A stretch of 64,000 nt of DNA from Knufia peltigerae (GCA_030247855.1 JAPDRN010000063.1:1-64000), one strand, 5' to 3'; counted from the first letter of the stretch, positions 26,504 to 36,552 are shown. Translations and numbers: made by a program. The notes: generated by a model from the sequence alone, not told the origin.

Positions 26504-26990
26504 GGAATTGGCACTAAATATAGTTGTTGGGCCCCCAGCGATGCAAGCTTCGGGCACTATTTCGGCTGGCATTGACAAGGGGGGCTTGATCTCATCAATC
26601 TATTTCTTTCGTATCGAAAAAACCTGATTAAAACGGGAAGAGGGTAAGTAGATCTGTAGACCACGCGGAGACTCGGCGATGGTGCTGGGCACACAGTAGT
26701 AATACGAGTAATCTTAGGATCGAGGCGGACACTGTGCACCGTGCCTAGGTATACTAATTCTGATGCTTCTTGTATCGGAAGTGCAGGCGAGTCCAAATCC
26801 CCCCACCTACGCTCACGTGCAAGGCTGTCGCCCCTCGTTAGTAGGGGATTTCGATAATGGCATAAAGGTCATGATGATCGACAACAACGTATGCAGGGGA
26901 CACAATAACACCTTCATTGTTAGAATCATAATGGCCGTCATTACAAGTCTCACATGGCTTGTCTAATAGGTGTAGAGTGCCACAGAAGGT

Positions 26991-27235
26991 TATCAGCGAT
27001 GTGCATCGCGAAAGACGTTCGCCACGATATCATTTCGCGACGTGCCAATTGCTGATGGGTAAGGTGGCCAACATAATTCTATGGGCAATGTGCGTCGCAA
27101 AAGACGTTCGCCGCGACCTCATATCGCGATGTCACAACACTGGACATGTGAGGTGGTCGACACAATCATATCAATGATATGCCTTCGCATAAGACGTTCG
27201 CCGCGATGCCATGTCGCGATCTCCGATATCTTAAT
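26991..27235. repeat. 89-bp tandem repeat, about 2.75 copies
   Basis: Units start at 26991, 27080 and 27169, an exact 89-bp spacing twice; the third is partial. The best-kept core is AAGACGTTCGCC at 27012, 27101 and 27191, followed after a short gap by CAT(T/A/G)TCGCGA. Short dyads (CGCGA/TCGCG) sit inside each unit. The sequence just upstream (about 26960-26990) weakly resembles the unit tail and may be a decayed fourth copy. The array ends about 180 bp from the stop codon of the DNMT5-type gene. Confidence 0.85.
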
Positions 27236-27416
27236 AGGATGTATACATGTCGCTAAGACTAACGAGTCACTGGAAACATGATGTTCACTTATTGCACAAT
27301 GAGACACATGTGTTTTTTTTTTCATTTCATTTTTTCTATCTAGAATACTCCAACAACCAACCACACAACCACGCCCCGCCCAGCCACACAGACAACCACA
27401 CACACCCTCCTCCTTC

Positions 27417-30400
27417 CTACAAAGACTCAGGAGCCAAATGCCAGACATGGACCAGCTTTTGCTGGCCATGTCGGCGGCAGCGGCCAACTGCCTGCTCCAT
27501 CGTCGCGGCCCTCTCCTCTTTCGACATGCCCATCACCGGGCCCAAAAAAACCACGTGGTTGGCCACTTGCAGGTTGTGGCCCGCCGAGTCCTCCGAGTCC
27601 ACCTTCAAGACGAGGACAGCCTGCCCTGCCCCCGCCGCCTGCTTGAACTCTTCAATCGAAGAGGTGCCACCTCTCCAGCCATCGCACACGGCGATGTTGG
27701 TTTGGTGGCACCCCTCGATAAAGAGGTCCTTTGTCCATGCAAACTGCATGAACACAACGACGGATTCCGCCGGGGGAATCCGCCCCTTGATGAGAGAGAT
27801 GGCCTTTTGTGCCATCGTGCCTCTCACGAGGTCTGAGACCCCCTGGACCCCGGCGTCCAGTTGCCGGACAAACCGGCTCGCCCGGTCGACGTTGTCGGGG
27901 CGGAACAAGTGGCAGCACCCAGTTGGGTGCGAGGACCCCGAGGCACATCCTGAACAGGCCACGATGTGGCCGCACTTGACTGAGACTTGGACCAGGTCGT
28001 AGTCCGTCTCTTGCTGGCCACAGGCACTGCATCCCTGGAGTGCCTCTGCCTTAACGACAGAGGACACCAGGTTCAGGAACCTCATTCGCCCCATGCCCTC
28101 TGAGAGGGATGGGATGAGGTCCCGGACGCGAGTCGTCCGGGTGTCAACCTCCTTCTCCTTTGAGGAGGGAGTAAGGCTGTCCCAATTCTTCTTGGGCACC
28201 ACGGGGTTTGCCTCTGCATATTGTGAGAGTTGTCTTAGCAGAGGGACGACATCGATCTCGTCGATGTCTGCACGTTTCATCTCTTCGATGAGCGTGTCAA
28301 AGACTTTGGTGGCCGCATGATCCTTGTCGCCGTACCACAAATTCTGCAGCTTCTCAAGAAGCTCGCTTGCCATCTGGAGGAGACTTGTCTCAAATTCTTG
28401 TTTCAAGATCGACAAAGCTTCTTCCTCGTACTCCTGTGCTCCATTCTGATGGAGATCAAGGATGGTGTGGAGGTATGACGAGACACAAAGACGTGCAGCT
28501 TCGGGACTTCCACAACTCTCGGCTGCTGCTCTGATCTGACCCTGTAGGCCGTCCTTCGCATGTCTGGGGCTTGGAGTCTTCCGTGTAAAATCACAGATGC
28601 TCCGATCTATGGCATTGTTCACCATGTCCAACACCAGTGTCTCTGAAGGCGAAAGAGCAAAAGAGCGCTTGTGAGATTTCACTTTGATTCCATTAGTTGG
28701 TGGTTTGTTTTTGCGGACGAATGTGTTCAAGAAGGCCTCTGCGTGCTCATATACACTCTTCTTGTAGCCGGCAGACACGACATTCTGTAAAGCTCTGAAC
28801 TCTTGAGATTCGGATTTGTCTTTGACCATTTTATTGCCGTCTTTTCCGAATCCAAACTTGCCCTCTTGCTCGTTAAAGATAGCCACACGGGTGCCCAGGA
28901 GTTTGGCCATAGTGTTGACACTATCATAGTCATGGATCGGAGGCGTACCGGAAAGCAACCACTTTGCCTGTGCGCTAATCTTGAGCAAGGAAAGGAGACT
29001 CTTTCCAGAAACATAAGTAAATTCATCCACAATGACTCTTGAGAAGTGGAACAAATGAAAAAGCGGCTCAAACTTGTCCTTGTCTCGGAAGGCTTGTAGC
29101 TTATTCTCAAAATCTTTTCGGAAATCTTCGTCTGAGGTTTCGTCGGTCTTATCATCGGCAGCAGCAGTCTTTGAACGTCCAGCATTCTGTGTTTTCTTGA
29201 TTTGACGATTCAAAGGTTCAGGAAATCGGTCATAAGCCGGGATCTCGGAGCGTAATTTGTCCCAATTCGCCCATGCTTTTGGAGTTTCAGATGGCAGGGA
29301 TTCACAGACAGAACGCAAGCCCTGTATCGCTTGATCTAACCATTGTTTGAAAGCACGACCGGGAATTGTTGGCACGTGCGGCGCACAAGCCAGATCTTGC
29401 ATATGTTCGTAGTATTGATCTTCTTCCAAGATGTTGAACGGGACGAGTATTAGAGCGGCGTTTTGAAAATCTTCGATGGAATAGGAGAGGAGTTCTGATG
29501 TCTTCGTGACCACAATGTAGTAGGGTGAGAATGGTTTCTGGTCGCATGGCTTAGCCGTTCTGTCTTTCTTATTCCGAGTCAACACAGTCCACGACGGGAT
29601 GCATTCGTTAAGCTCTTTCACCCACTGTGCCAAGATATTTTTAGGAACAAGTACCAATGTGGCATCGCTATCAACAAGACCAGATGAATCATGCGCTGTG
29701 GCATCCATAGTAGGTCGTGCTCGTGTGTAGTTATGGTAGATGTGTGCCAGAGAGCTGGTGGTCTTGCCACCTCCAACATTGTCTGCGATGATGCCGCCTC
29801 GAACAACTTTCTCAGAAAAAGCTCTGACTTCAACGTTCAGGCTAAGAGAAGGGAGTCGACACTCGACCTGACATAGCTCTTTCCACGTCTCAGGTTTGTC
29901 TTCCATGTTTCGCATCCAAGATAAGATCTGCCGTTGGGAGTGCCATAAGGTCCGCTTTCCGATGGTTCTGTACGAGATTGGGACATCACTATCGTTTGAA
30001 CCAAGGCCGAAAGGGCCAAAATTTGGATGAATGGCAAAGCGGTTGTAATGGATGATGCGCCATTCGGCAGTCGACATCAGCTCCAGTTTGCCAGGTTCGT
30101 ACAGGAGGGATGAAGCACGATGTGCCAAAGTCTTTAGGTTGACCTTGATGGTAAGGAGAGCTGTATCCGTACTTCTTGCCACTATAGCCGTGGCCGCTTT
30201 CGGGCGTGTTTCTAGCGCGTGCTCGAAATCTGTTGCTTGCTTTGGATTCTCAATGGCTGTGAGAACCTTGTCTTTGATCACCCATTCAAGGTCGGGAGGT
30301 TTTGGAAGACACGTGCGACAGATCCAACCCCCTGCAACACTTATCTTGCTCCATTCTGCAGAAGAGTCAAGGAGGTTGGTAGCATGGTTCAGAAACGCGA

Positions 30401-33400
30401 CAAAGTCTTTCAGCGCCTCAGGCTTGTCTTCGAGCTCAACGGAGATGGCTTTCTCAAGAGCCCACTGATCTTTGTACGCCATATCCAGGGGTATGGTTAA
30501 ACTCAAAATTGTCATTCCTGCGTCATCGCAACTCTTCCGTGTATATTCTGGTGGTGGAAGAATACTGGGGCGTGATATCTTGATTTCGTTTTCCTGATCA
30601 GCAGTGCCCATATGGAGGTCGGGAAAATAGGTCCAGTTGCTGAACACTTCACATTCAACTTCTTGCTCTGATGGCAAAAGAGCTTGGTCAGGTCCATGTG
30701 GAAAACTCCACCCGGGACGAAGCTTTATTAAGGTTGAGCGTTCATCTGGCATGTCTCGATAAGCTGGCTGTTCTGAAATCACAACGGAGTCCCACCGAGC
30801 ATCTTGTAAAGGACCTGGTTTCAGGTACATGAAAACTGGGATGTCGGACTTATTGGACAAGACTTTCTTGTGCAGGGTCTGACCTGCAGCAGGGCAGTCG
30901 GGCAGCAGCATGTAGTTTCCGCAAATCGAAGTCGGCAGGTATTCCTCTTTATTGTTTGAAGGTTTGACTTCCAGCTGCGTGAAGACACGGTCGTCGGTAT
31001 TTGCTTCATATTCAAGACCAAGATGATATCTCCATGACGGCACCCTGGATCCAAATGCTCGGATTGTGACCTTCTGCTTGTGGATGCCATTCCAGAACGC
31101 CCAAGTGCCTGAAAATAGGCTGGTATCCACTGACATCTCCGCGATATGATGTTGGAAGAGGCTTCTTAGCTTACTCTTTACCGGCTCCGTATTCATGGGC
31201 TTCGCAAAAAGTCGCCATACAGGTTGCAGGGTAGACGAGATCATGCCGGTGCCATCACAAAGGGGTCCGGGAACAAATTCCAGTTCAAGTTTTGCAAATC
31301 TCGAATCGTAAATGGCCCTCCATGTGCGGTCGAATCTTGTTCCTTGAAAGCGAACCGTCTCGTTCAGTGCGGCGAAAAGGAGATATCGAACTTGTTCAGC
31401 AAATTTGTCGTTGTGGGACGTCCACTCTCCACATGAAAACTGAGGAAGGTCGTTTATGCTACATGCCAGCTTCAGAGCAAGGACTGCAGGCAGCATCAGA
31501 GTAAGTTCACGTGCGAATTCACTCATTGGGCGCCTATCATCGACCACGAGATTATCCATGCCACCATGAGGTCTTCTGCAGCAATGAGTGCAGACAGTGT
31601 AGAAACAGTCGGGACAGAACGTCAATTCTGCTGCAGTATGCTGACCGAGGCTCTCACAACGGCAGTACGGAGTTGACTTGTGCACTGCGTCGACAAGATG
31701 TTCGAGCGACGGAGTGGTAAGAGCACCTGCTTGTTGAGAGATATGGGTGAAATTTTCATTTTCCGGAGCATTTTGTTGCCATGTCAAATGCATGACCTCC
31801 GATATTTGCTTGGAGTTTGTGTCATTCGAACGCACTGCTTGGACGTACTCATCGAAGAACCCAACTTTCTGCTTCTCCTGCTTCCGGAAAGCAAGAACTG
31901 CGCTCATCACTGCTGCGCCGATCACGGTTGTCGTCATTGCATTGCCACTTAAATCTTGAAGCATTGAAGACGTCTCCCTGTTAACATTGAGGTCCCCAAT
32001 GGGCAACCCTGTCAAGGAAAAAGTTTCACTACCAACTAGGGGTCGCCCTAGAAGGGTGTCGTAGAGGTCTCCTCGTGGGGTTATGCAGCCCACGATGCCC
32101 CATTTTCGAGAATCTGTATCTCGATCAACATTTTGGGTGACATTGATATTTCGGTGTTTGAATCGCATATCATAATTCGTTGTCTTTTTCCGTCGCTGAG
32201 CACTCATGGCGTTTTTCAGGTAGTGGATATCAAGAAGATCTAACACCCGCTCTGTTTGGCTCATGGCCCATGTTTGCGACACGTAGTTGTCCATGTTACA
32301 AGGAGGATGCTCTTTCAACTGAGTGTAAGGGTTTTCATAACCAAGCTGGAGCTCAGTCCGCTTGACATAGTGACGCTTGCGACCAGCCTCCCACTCCGGA
32401 GAGCCTGCTATTGACGCGACGGAGGCATCCTTGGCCTTTTCCAAGATGAGGCGTGGATCCGAGTCGTCAAGTAGGAAAGAAGGATAGGGCGACGTTGCGC
32501 GTTTCTGGAAATAGGCAAATAGTTGGACCCAGTTCGCGATTGCTTGTCCGAGCTTGAGATCGACCCGCGCAGCTTGATCCATATCGACGACGATGCAGTA
32601 GGATCGATTACGTGTTTGTGGGACGTAGAAATTGATGCTGTCCAGTTTGACGACCTGGCATTGATACCGTATCTCTTGAAATCGCTCCAAAATGGTTTGC
32701 CACTCTGTTGCTTCAACGTTCTCCAAGATGACCAAGTTAGGCCGGTAAACTTCAACATAAGCAAAGACCCCTGCAAAGGTCGATGAAGATTCACCGCCTT
32801 GCTGACCTGTAGGATCAAACTCTGGTCGAGTCTCGTTATTTCGAAGACTTGAGAAGTCTACACAGGATGCCCCTGCAACGAGAATGTTCACATTCTTCGG
32901 TGGATGAGCTGGTGCTCCGTATGCTGTCCGCGGCAGGTATCTGTCATCCTTGGGATTTTCGGCATGCTTGATGAAGTCGGTAACATCTCGGAACAAAACG
33001 TTGGGATGGAAGTTTCTTTCCAAAAAGGCCTGTTTGCTAGGCTCGATCTCGCAGCTTCCCACATGATTGACATTGAAACTGTTCATGCCCAATTGCTTCA
33101 AAGCTCGGCTAATGAGAGATGTCGCAACAACAGGAGAATCTGTGCCAGAGCACAAGGTGAACACCGACAACTCGTTCCCTTCGAAAATACTGCAGGCTTC
33201 CTCGAAATCGCGCGTAAGCGCTTTTTCTGCCATGTCGAGGAACATGTCGTAGATATCGTGGAGCGGAGGTTTGGTATGGTCTAGCCCATTGTACGAAGGG
33301 GTGTATCCTCGAAAATATTGGCGAGCCCTGGCCGATTTATTCTTGACAGGTTCCTTGTAAGTCGATTTTTGGATCTTTTGAGGGTCAAATCCTGCTCCAA

Positions 33401-33776
33401 GAGCAGCACTGAGCTCTTGAAAATTGTCCTGGTTACCACTGAGCGAGGCCAATGCCAGAAACAACTCGGAAGCTTGCGGCAAAGGTACAACATTTACGGC
33501 AACGTTGGCTTTCGTGAAAACCGGGTCGCGTATCTCTTGAGGGCGACGTACAGGGCGAGGCCGAAGCTGGGGTCTTCTGCGAGATCTGACATTGGTAGAG
33601 CCGCCCGAAGGTTTCGTTGATATCCTGCAGTCTAATACACCTCCAGTAGTTACAGCAAGGCTGTTGTCACTATTTGGAATGGTATTACAGTGGTCGGGCA
33701 TGTCTTCCACCAGGTCTTCTCCTTTGGCTTTTTCCTTTTCCTTCCCCATCGTAAAATTGGGAAGTCGTTGACGCAA
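27417..33776 (-). CDS. DNMT5: DNMT5-type cytosine-5 DNA methyltransferase with SNF2-like ATPase
   Basis: One uninterrupted ORF of 2,119 residues; the start may instead be Met10 at 33749 (MGKEKEK). The N-terminal third holds C5-methyltransferase motifs in order: I (VFTLCSGTDSPV, about 205), IV with C305 in AGASCVDFS, VI (ENVEATEW, about 352), VIII (QTRNRSY, about 387), and IX/X (GRPLVGSETFSLTGLP and LSGNAMTTT, about 577-616). A Cys/His cluster of zinc-finger type follows near 704-733. The C-terminal half is a SNF2-family ATPase with Walker A GGGKT (about 1330), a Walker-B-like DEFT (about 1581), SGTPP, a second Cys-rich finger (about 1919) and the motif QAVGRCRRHGQ (about 2095). This methyltransferase-finger-SNF2 order defines DNMT5, known in Cryptococcus as an ATP-dependent maintenance enzyme for hemimethylated CpG. 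Nuclear maintenance of DNA methylation is inferred by family. No chromodomain is evident at the N-terminus. Confidence 0.88.
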   Translation of the reverse strand: MRQRLPNFTMGKEKEKAKGEDLVEDMPDHCNTIPNSDNSLAVTTGGVLDCRISTKPSGGSTNVRSRRRPQLRPRPVRRPQEIRDPVFTKANVAVNVVPLPQASELFLALASLSGNQDNFQELSAALGAGFDPQKIQKSTYKEPVKNKSARARQYFRGYTPSYNGLDHTKPPLHDIYDMFLDMAEKALTRDFEEACSIFEGNELSVFTLCSGTDSPVVATSLISRALKQLGMNSFNVNHVGSCEIEPSKQAFLERNFHPNVLFRDVTDFIKHAENPKDDRYLPRTAYGAPAHPPKNVNILVAGASCVDFSSLRNNETRPEFDPTGQQGGESSSTFAGVFAYVEVYRPNLVILENVEATEWQTILERFQEIRYQCQVVKLDSINFYVPQTRNRSYCIVVDMDQAARVDLKLGQAIANWVQLFAYFQKRATSPYPSFLLDDSDPRLILEKAKDASVASIAGSPEWEAGRKRHYVKRTELQLGYENPYTQLKEHPPCNMDNYVSQTWAMSQTERVLDLLDIHYLKNAMSAQRRKKTTNYDMRFKHRNINVTQNVDRDTDSRKWGIVGCITPRGDLYDTLLGRPLVGSETFSLTGLPIGDLNVNRETSSMLQDLSGNAMTTTVIGAAVMSAVLAFRKQEKQKVGFFDEYVQAVRSNDTNSKQISEVMHLTWQQNAPENENFTHISQQAGALTTPSLEHLVDAVHKSTPYCRCESLGQHTAAELTFCPDCFYTVCTHCCRRPHGGMDNLVVDDRRPMSEFARELTLMLPAVLALKLACSINDLPQFSCGEWTSHNDKFAEQVRYLLFAALNETVRFQGTRFDRTWRAIYDSRFAKLELEFVPGPLCDGTGMISSTLQPVWRLFAKPMNTEPVKSKLRSLFQHHIAEMSVDTSLFSGTWAFWNGIHKQKVTIRAFGSRVPSWRYHLGLEYEANTDDRVFTQLEVKPSNNKEEYLPTSICGNYMLLPDCPAAGQTLHKKVLSNKSDIPVFMYLKPGPLQDARWDSVVISEQPAYRDMPDERSTLIKLRPGWSFPHGPDQALLPSEQEVECEVFSNWTYFPDLHMGTADQENEIKISRPSILPPPEYTRKSCDDAGMTILSLTIPLDMAYKDQWALEKAISVELEDKPEALKDFVAFLNHATNLLDSSAEWSKISVAGGWICRTCLPKPPDLEWVIKDKVLTAIENPKQATDFEHALETRPKAATAIVARSTDTALLTIKVNLKTLAHRASSLLYEPGKLELMSTAEWRIIHYNRFAIHPNFGPFGLGSNDSDVPISYRTIGKRTLWHSQRQILSWMRNMEDKPETWKELCQVECRLPSLSLNVEVRAFSEKVVRGGIIADNVGGGKTTSSLAHIYHNYTRARPTMDATAHDSSGLVDSDATLVLVPKNILAQWVKELNECIPSWTVLTRNKKDRTAKPCDQKPFSPYYIVVTKTSELLSYSIEDFQNAALILVPFNILEEDQYYEHMQDLACAPHVPTIPGRAFKQWLDQAIQGLRSVCESLPSETPKAWANWDKLRSEIPAYDRFPEPLNRQIKKTQNAGRSKTAAADDKTDETSDEDFRKDFENKLQAFRDKDKFEPLFHLFHFSRVIVDEFTYVSGKSLLSLLKISAQAKWLLSGTPPIHDYDSVNTMAKLLGTRVAIFNEQEGKFGFGKDGNKMVKDKSESQEFRALQNVVSAGYKKSVYEHAEAFLNTFVRKNKPPTNGIKVKSHKRSFALSPSETLVLDMVNNAIDRSICDFTRKTPSPRHAKDGLQGQIRAAAESCGSPEAARLCVSSYLHTILDLHQNGAQEYEEEALSILKQEFETSLLQMASELLEKLQNLWYGDKDHAATKVFDTLIEEMKRADIDEIDVVPLLRQLSQYAEANPVVPKKNWDSLTPSSKEKEVDTRTTRVRDLIPSLSEGMGRMRFLNLVSSVVKAEALQGCSACGQQETDYDLVQVSVKCGHIVACSGCASGSSHPTGCCHLFRPDNVDRASRFVRQLDAGVQGVSDLVRGTMAQKAISLIKGRIPPAESVVVFMQFAWTKDLFIEGCHQTNIAVCDGWRGGTSSIEEFKQAAGAGQAVLVLKVDSEDSAGHNLQVANHVVFLGPVMGMSKEERAATMEQAVGRCRRHGQQKLVHVWHLAPESL

Positions 33777-34086
33777 TGGGTTCGGAAGACGAGACTAGGT
33801 TCTGGAGTGTAATTTGAGGCACGTTGCTTCGGACCACCGCGATAGCGCAGATGATTCTCCGATCAGTGTTGTAATCTTTTGAGATTGAAGAGCGATGTTG
33901 GTCAACGAAATTTTGGAAGCCGAGTGTTTGAAGCGCCAGCAGGTCAAGACCAATCTCTGATTCTAGAGACTAGGTCTTCAGTTGTTTTCTGCACAATCTT
34001 GTCGTGAGGAGAGTCGTCCAGAGGTTTTGAGGCTGTCCCTCAATTCGCGTTGACTCCTGAATTACGCGCAGAGATGATTCGGAGCG
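33777..34086. other. Upstream flank of the DNMT5-type gene
   Basis: A spacer of 310 bp between the methyltransferase start and the next minus-strand open frame. No gene or distinctive motif seen. It is the likely promoter. Confidence 0.45.
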
Positions 34087-34605
34087 TCAAGACCAGAGCC
34101 GGCGATAGTCTGCCAACTCGCAATGGCCAGCAGGATAGTGAGACTGGAGGATGTCCAAGGAACCACCATTGAAGATGTCGAATTTGGATTCGTACTTGCT
34201 GTTGACGTGGTGGGCTGAAGTTGAGGGAAGGCTCTGAGAGAAGAATTGAGGAGGAGGCGTCGCTGCTGCGCTGGAGGATGATGTTTTTTGAGGTTTTGCA
34301 ATGTCGCCAAAGGCCTGATTGCCAGTGTCCAATTTGTCCAAGAAGAAAGGCCTGAAAGCAGAATAAGTGGTGAGGTTTATGTGTTGCTTGTGCAGCCAGG
34401 AATTAAATTGGATGGGAAGATAATGGGAATATCGCAGCTCCTTGCTCTGCGATCCTCCCCAGTCCCTGATTGTGTGAAGGCATGGCTCGGCGCTCATCAG
34501 AACGCCAGCATCAAATTCATTATTTGATGGTACCCCTTTCCTGATTCCCCATTGTTCTTGTGAAAAGTGCTGCGAGACAAGAACGCTAAGAATGGGCCTT
34601 GGATA
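34087..34605 (-). CDS. Hypothetical open frame, 3' exon of an unresolved gene
   Basis: A minus-strand frame stays open for about 172 codons and ends at 34087. It begins, after an in-frame stop near 34605, with a phrase PILSVLVSQHFSQEQWGIRKG and ends QSHYPAGHCELADYRRLWS. The first Met inside it is at 34497. A run of this length is unusual for non-coding DNA here, but I recognise no family. It could be the last exon of a gene that extends to about 36.2 kb, or the surviving part of a decayed gene. It is on the same strand as the DNMT5-type gene and about 310 bp upstream of it. Confidence 0.35.
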   Translation of the reverse strand, partial: YPRPILSVLVSQHFSQEQWGIRKGVPSNNEFDAGVLMSAEPCLHTIRDWGGSQSKELRYSHYLPIQFNSWLHKQHINLTTYSAFRPFFLDKLDTGNQAFGDIAKPQKTSSSSAAATPPPQFFSQSLPSTSAHHVNSKYESKFDIFNGGSLDILQSHYPAGHCELADYRRLWS

Positions 34606-35231
34606 TGGATATCATATGAATCTCAGCCTTGATCTCATGACATCTTTACACTCGGCAGATTGAGTGCCGGCCTCAAAGTCGACAGAGGACTGTTCGCCAC
34701 CACCTTTCCAATGCATCCGAAGAAGGCCCCTCTTCAGCAATCTCGCCTTGAGGCGACTTCATGCCTGCCTGTACTTCGATGCCAGTGGAGCACATGGACC
34801 GCAGCAGCCCCTTGGAAAGAGCTAGGAACCATCATATGATCACCATTTTGCGACTTTATACGGCTGCTGCAGACCAGCGTACGAATAAAGATGGGCAAAT
34901 AACAGTGCCATTGGAGCATTCCGTTGTTCCTATGTCATGCTTGGAGCAATAGATGAGGACGAGGCCAGAGTTCCAACACTCAAGAGCATTGATCGTGACT
35001 GCCCACAGGAACAAGGAGGATCGGGCCCAATATACACCACTGACTTAGTCAGATCATTCAGGAAGCTTCCATGAAGCTGATCCTTTGAAGACAAATGGTT
35101 CTCACTGCCACCCTGCTTCAGCCTTGAGATGAATATCGATATCTGTCAGATCTGTTGCAGACTGGGCCGCAAGACTTGATGGGTCACTTGGAAAAAGGCT
35201 ACGTGAACTCCGACGGGTTGTGTACTTTCCC
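34606..35231 (-). other. Unresolved tract with short open frames
   Basis: Between the two better-supported open segments, protein-like frames of 25 to 65 codons follow each other on the minus strand in different phases, separated by stops (for example 34734-34919). No splice model links them all. This fits either several missed introns or frameshift decay. Confidence 0.3.
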
Positions 35232-35720
35232 TCATGTAGGCACGAGACAGGGAATTCGAGTGACAGTGGTATCCTGCTTCTCCAGGAAAGTCATTCCTGT
35301 GCCTGGATTGCTAGGCCCTTTTACATCAGGTGGTGCTATTTGCAGCAAGATGATCTTCTTGGAGGGTGAGATCTCGTGGGCATCAATCCTGAGAGACGGG
35401 AAGAACGTCTCTCAATCACCATTGCCTACCTGTCCAGCTTGATGAAGCCGGGTCGTGGGCCCCTTGGATCTCCTGAGAAGTCCAAAGCAGAAAGATCTTC
35501 CACTTGGAGGAGGTTGCCATTTCCTGCTCCTACCATGCCTTTCATCCGTGTTGCTTCAATCTCAGGAGGAAGCCTTCCGGTTGTTGTCCCTCTGGTCATA
35601 GAGTTGTGTGCCTCTTGAGCTCTCCAGGATTCTCTGTGCATCTGCGCCATCTGACTGTAAGGTGACGTTTGAAGAACTATTTCTGGTCGTGTCTTTGCCA
35701 CAGGAGTAGGATTTTTTAAC
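35232..35720 (-). CDS. Hypothetical protein, two candidate exons, 5' end unknown
   Basis: Candidate exons complement(join(35232..35388,35430..about 35720)). The upstream exon ends DPRGPRPGFIKLD and has a GTAGGC donor. A 41-nt intron ending CTCTCAG joins it in frame to a 52-codon exon that reads IDAHEISPSKKIILLQIAPP and stops at 35232. The smooth reading across the join is the main support. The 5' end is not resolved; further open, protein-like minus-strand segments reach to about 36,229. I recognise no family. It may be a pseudogene. Confidence 0.3.
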
Positions 35721-36229
35721 TTTGATCACTGTCAGTAAGTCATACAAAGCCATACAATGTACTCATTATTCTGAAAAGCACAATACACGCCTAGGACGGG
35801 GCATCTTGGGACAAGAAACTCTTCATCGCATTGAAAGAATGGTCTGTTGGATTTGTTGTGCTTTGACTATTTAGCGCCTCGGCTGGATTTCCTTTTAGAG
35901 AAGTCGCTGCTTTACGGCGGCAAGAATACTTCATGCTCTCAACAGCCTCACATCCAAGAATGCCTTTTTCTCTGGTGGCTAGGGATCATGATATGTCCCT
36001 GTGTGTTGATTGTTTCTACAAGGTCTTGTTGCCAGTTATGCAAAGATAAACAAGGAAATATTCTGAGCATGGGGGATGGCTGAGAGTTCACGTCAATCTG
36101 ATGTCGTGACTTCGACTTTGTATCTGTATGCCACCCAGATCTCTTCAAGACTACCAAAATCGAGATGCAGTCTAATGCAAGGTATATACTTGGAAGGAGA
36201 AGGATCGTTGGATCAAACTGACTCTCCAA

Positions 36230-36552
36230 TTCTGTATGTTGAGGAGCGTTTCAAGGTCCATACTGATGCTGTTCACCCATCATCATTCGTAACTTTACTG
36301 AGAGTCTGCTTCTTGACTGAAAATGGAGTACTATACGCCATAGTGGTATACAGAGATCATGAAGCCCCTGTCGTGGTCCTTTGACTCAAGGTAGGAGAAT
36401 GGTAAATCATCTGCAAAGATCATAGCCAAAGTTTTCGAGTGAAGAATTGTTACATTGATAGTATCGATCGCTAACAGAAGGCTAGAAAGAAGTAGCCTTT
36501 TCGAGATTTCTGCCCTAGTAGAATACATATGACCATATTGATGCACGCCCGT
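36230..36552. other. Intergenic, 3' flank of prohibitin-2
   Basis: A spacer of 323 bp with no supported gene. It should contain the 3' UTR of the minus-strand prohibitin gene. Confidence 0.45.

Larger units (their letters stand above)
24756..27416. other. Gene-poor region between ACC1 and the DNMT5-type gene
   Basis: A stretch of 2.66 kb with no supported gene. The proximal part (24.76-25.7 kb) is presumably the ACC1 promoter and leader, with A/G-rich tracts. It also contains a 10-bp CTACTCCGTA motif (25091-25100), a (GAGTAC)n tract near 26231-26253 with a weaker copy near 26367-26381, a 7-bp-arm CpG-rich palindrome at 26487-26503, and an 89-bp tandem repeat at 26991-27235. A minus-strand frame at 25870-26121 is open for 83 codons but has no recognised family. 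Confidence 0.6.

Noticed and set aside
27438..28002. Plus-strand open frames opposite the end of the DNMT5-type gene
   Set aside because: They are shadows of the real minus-strand frame, which carries the conserved helicase motif.
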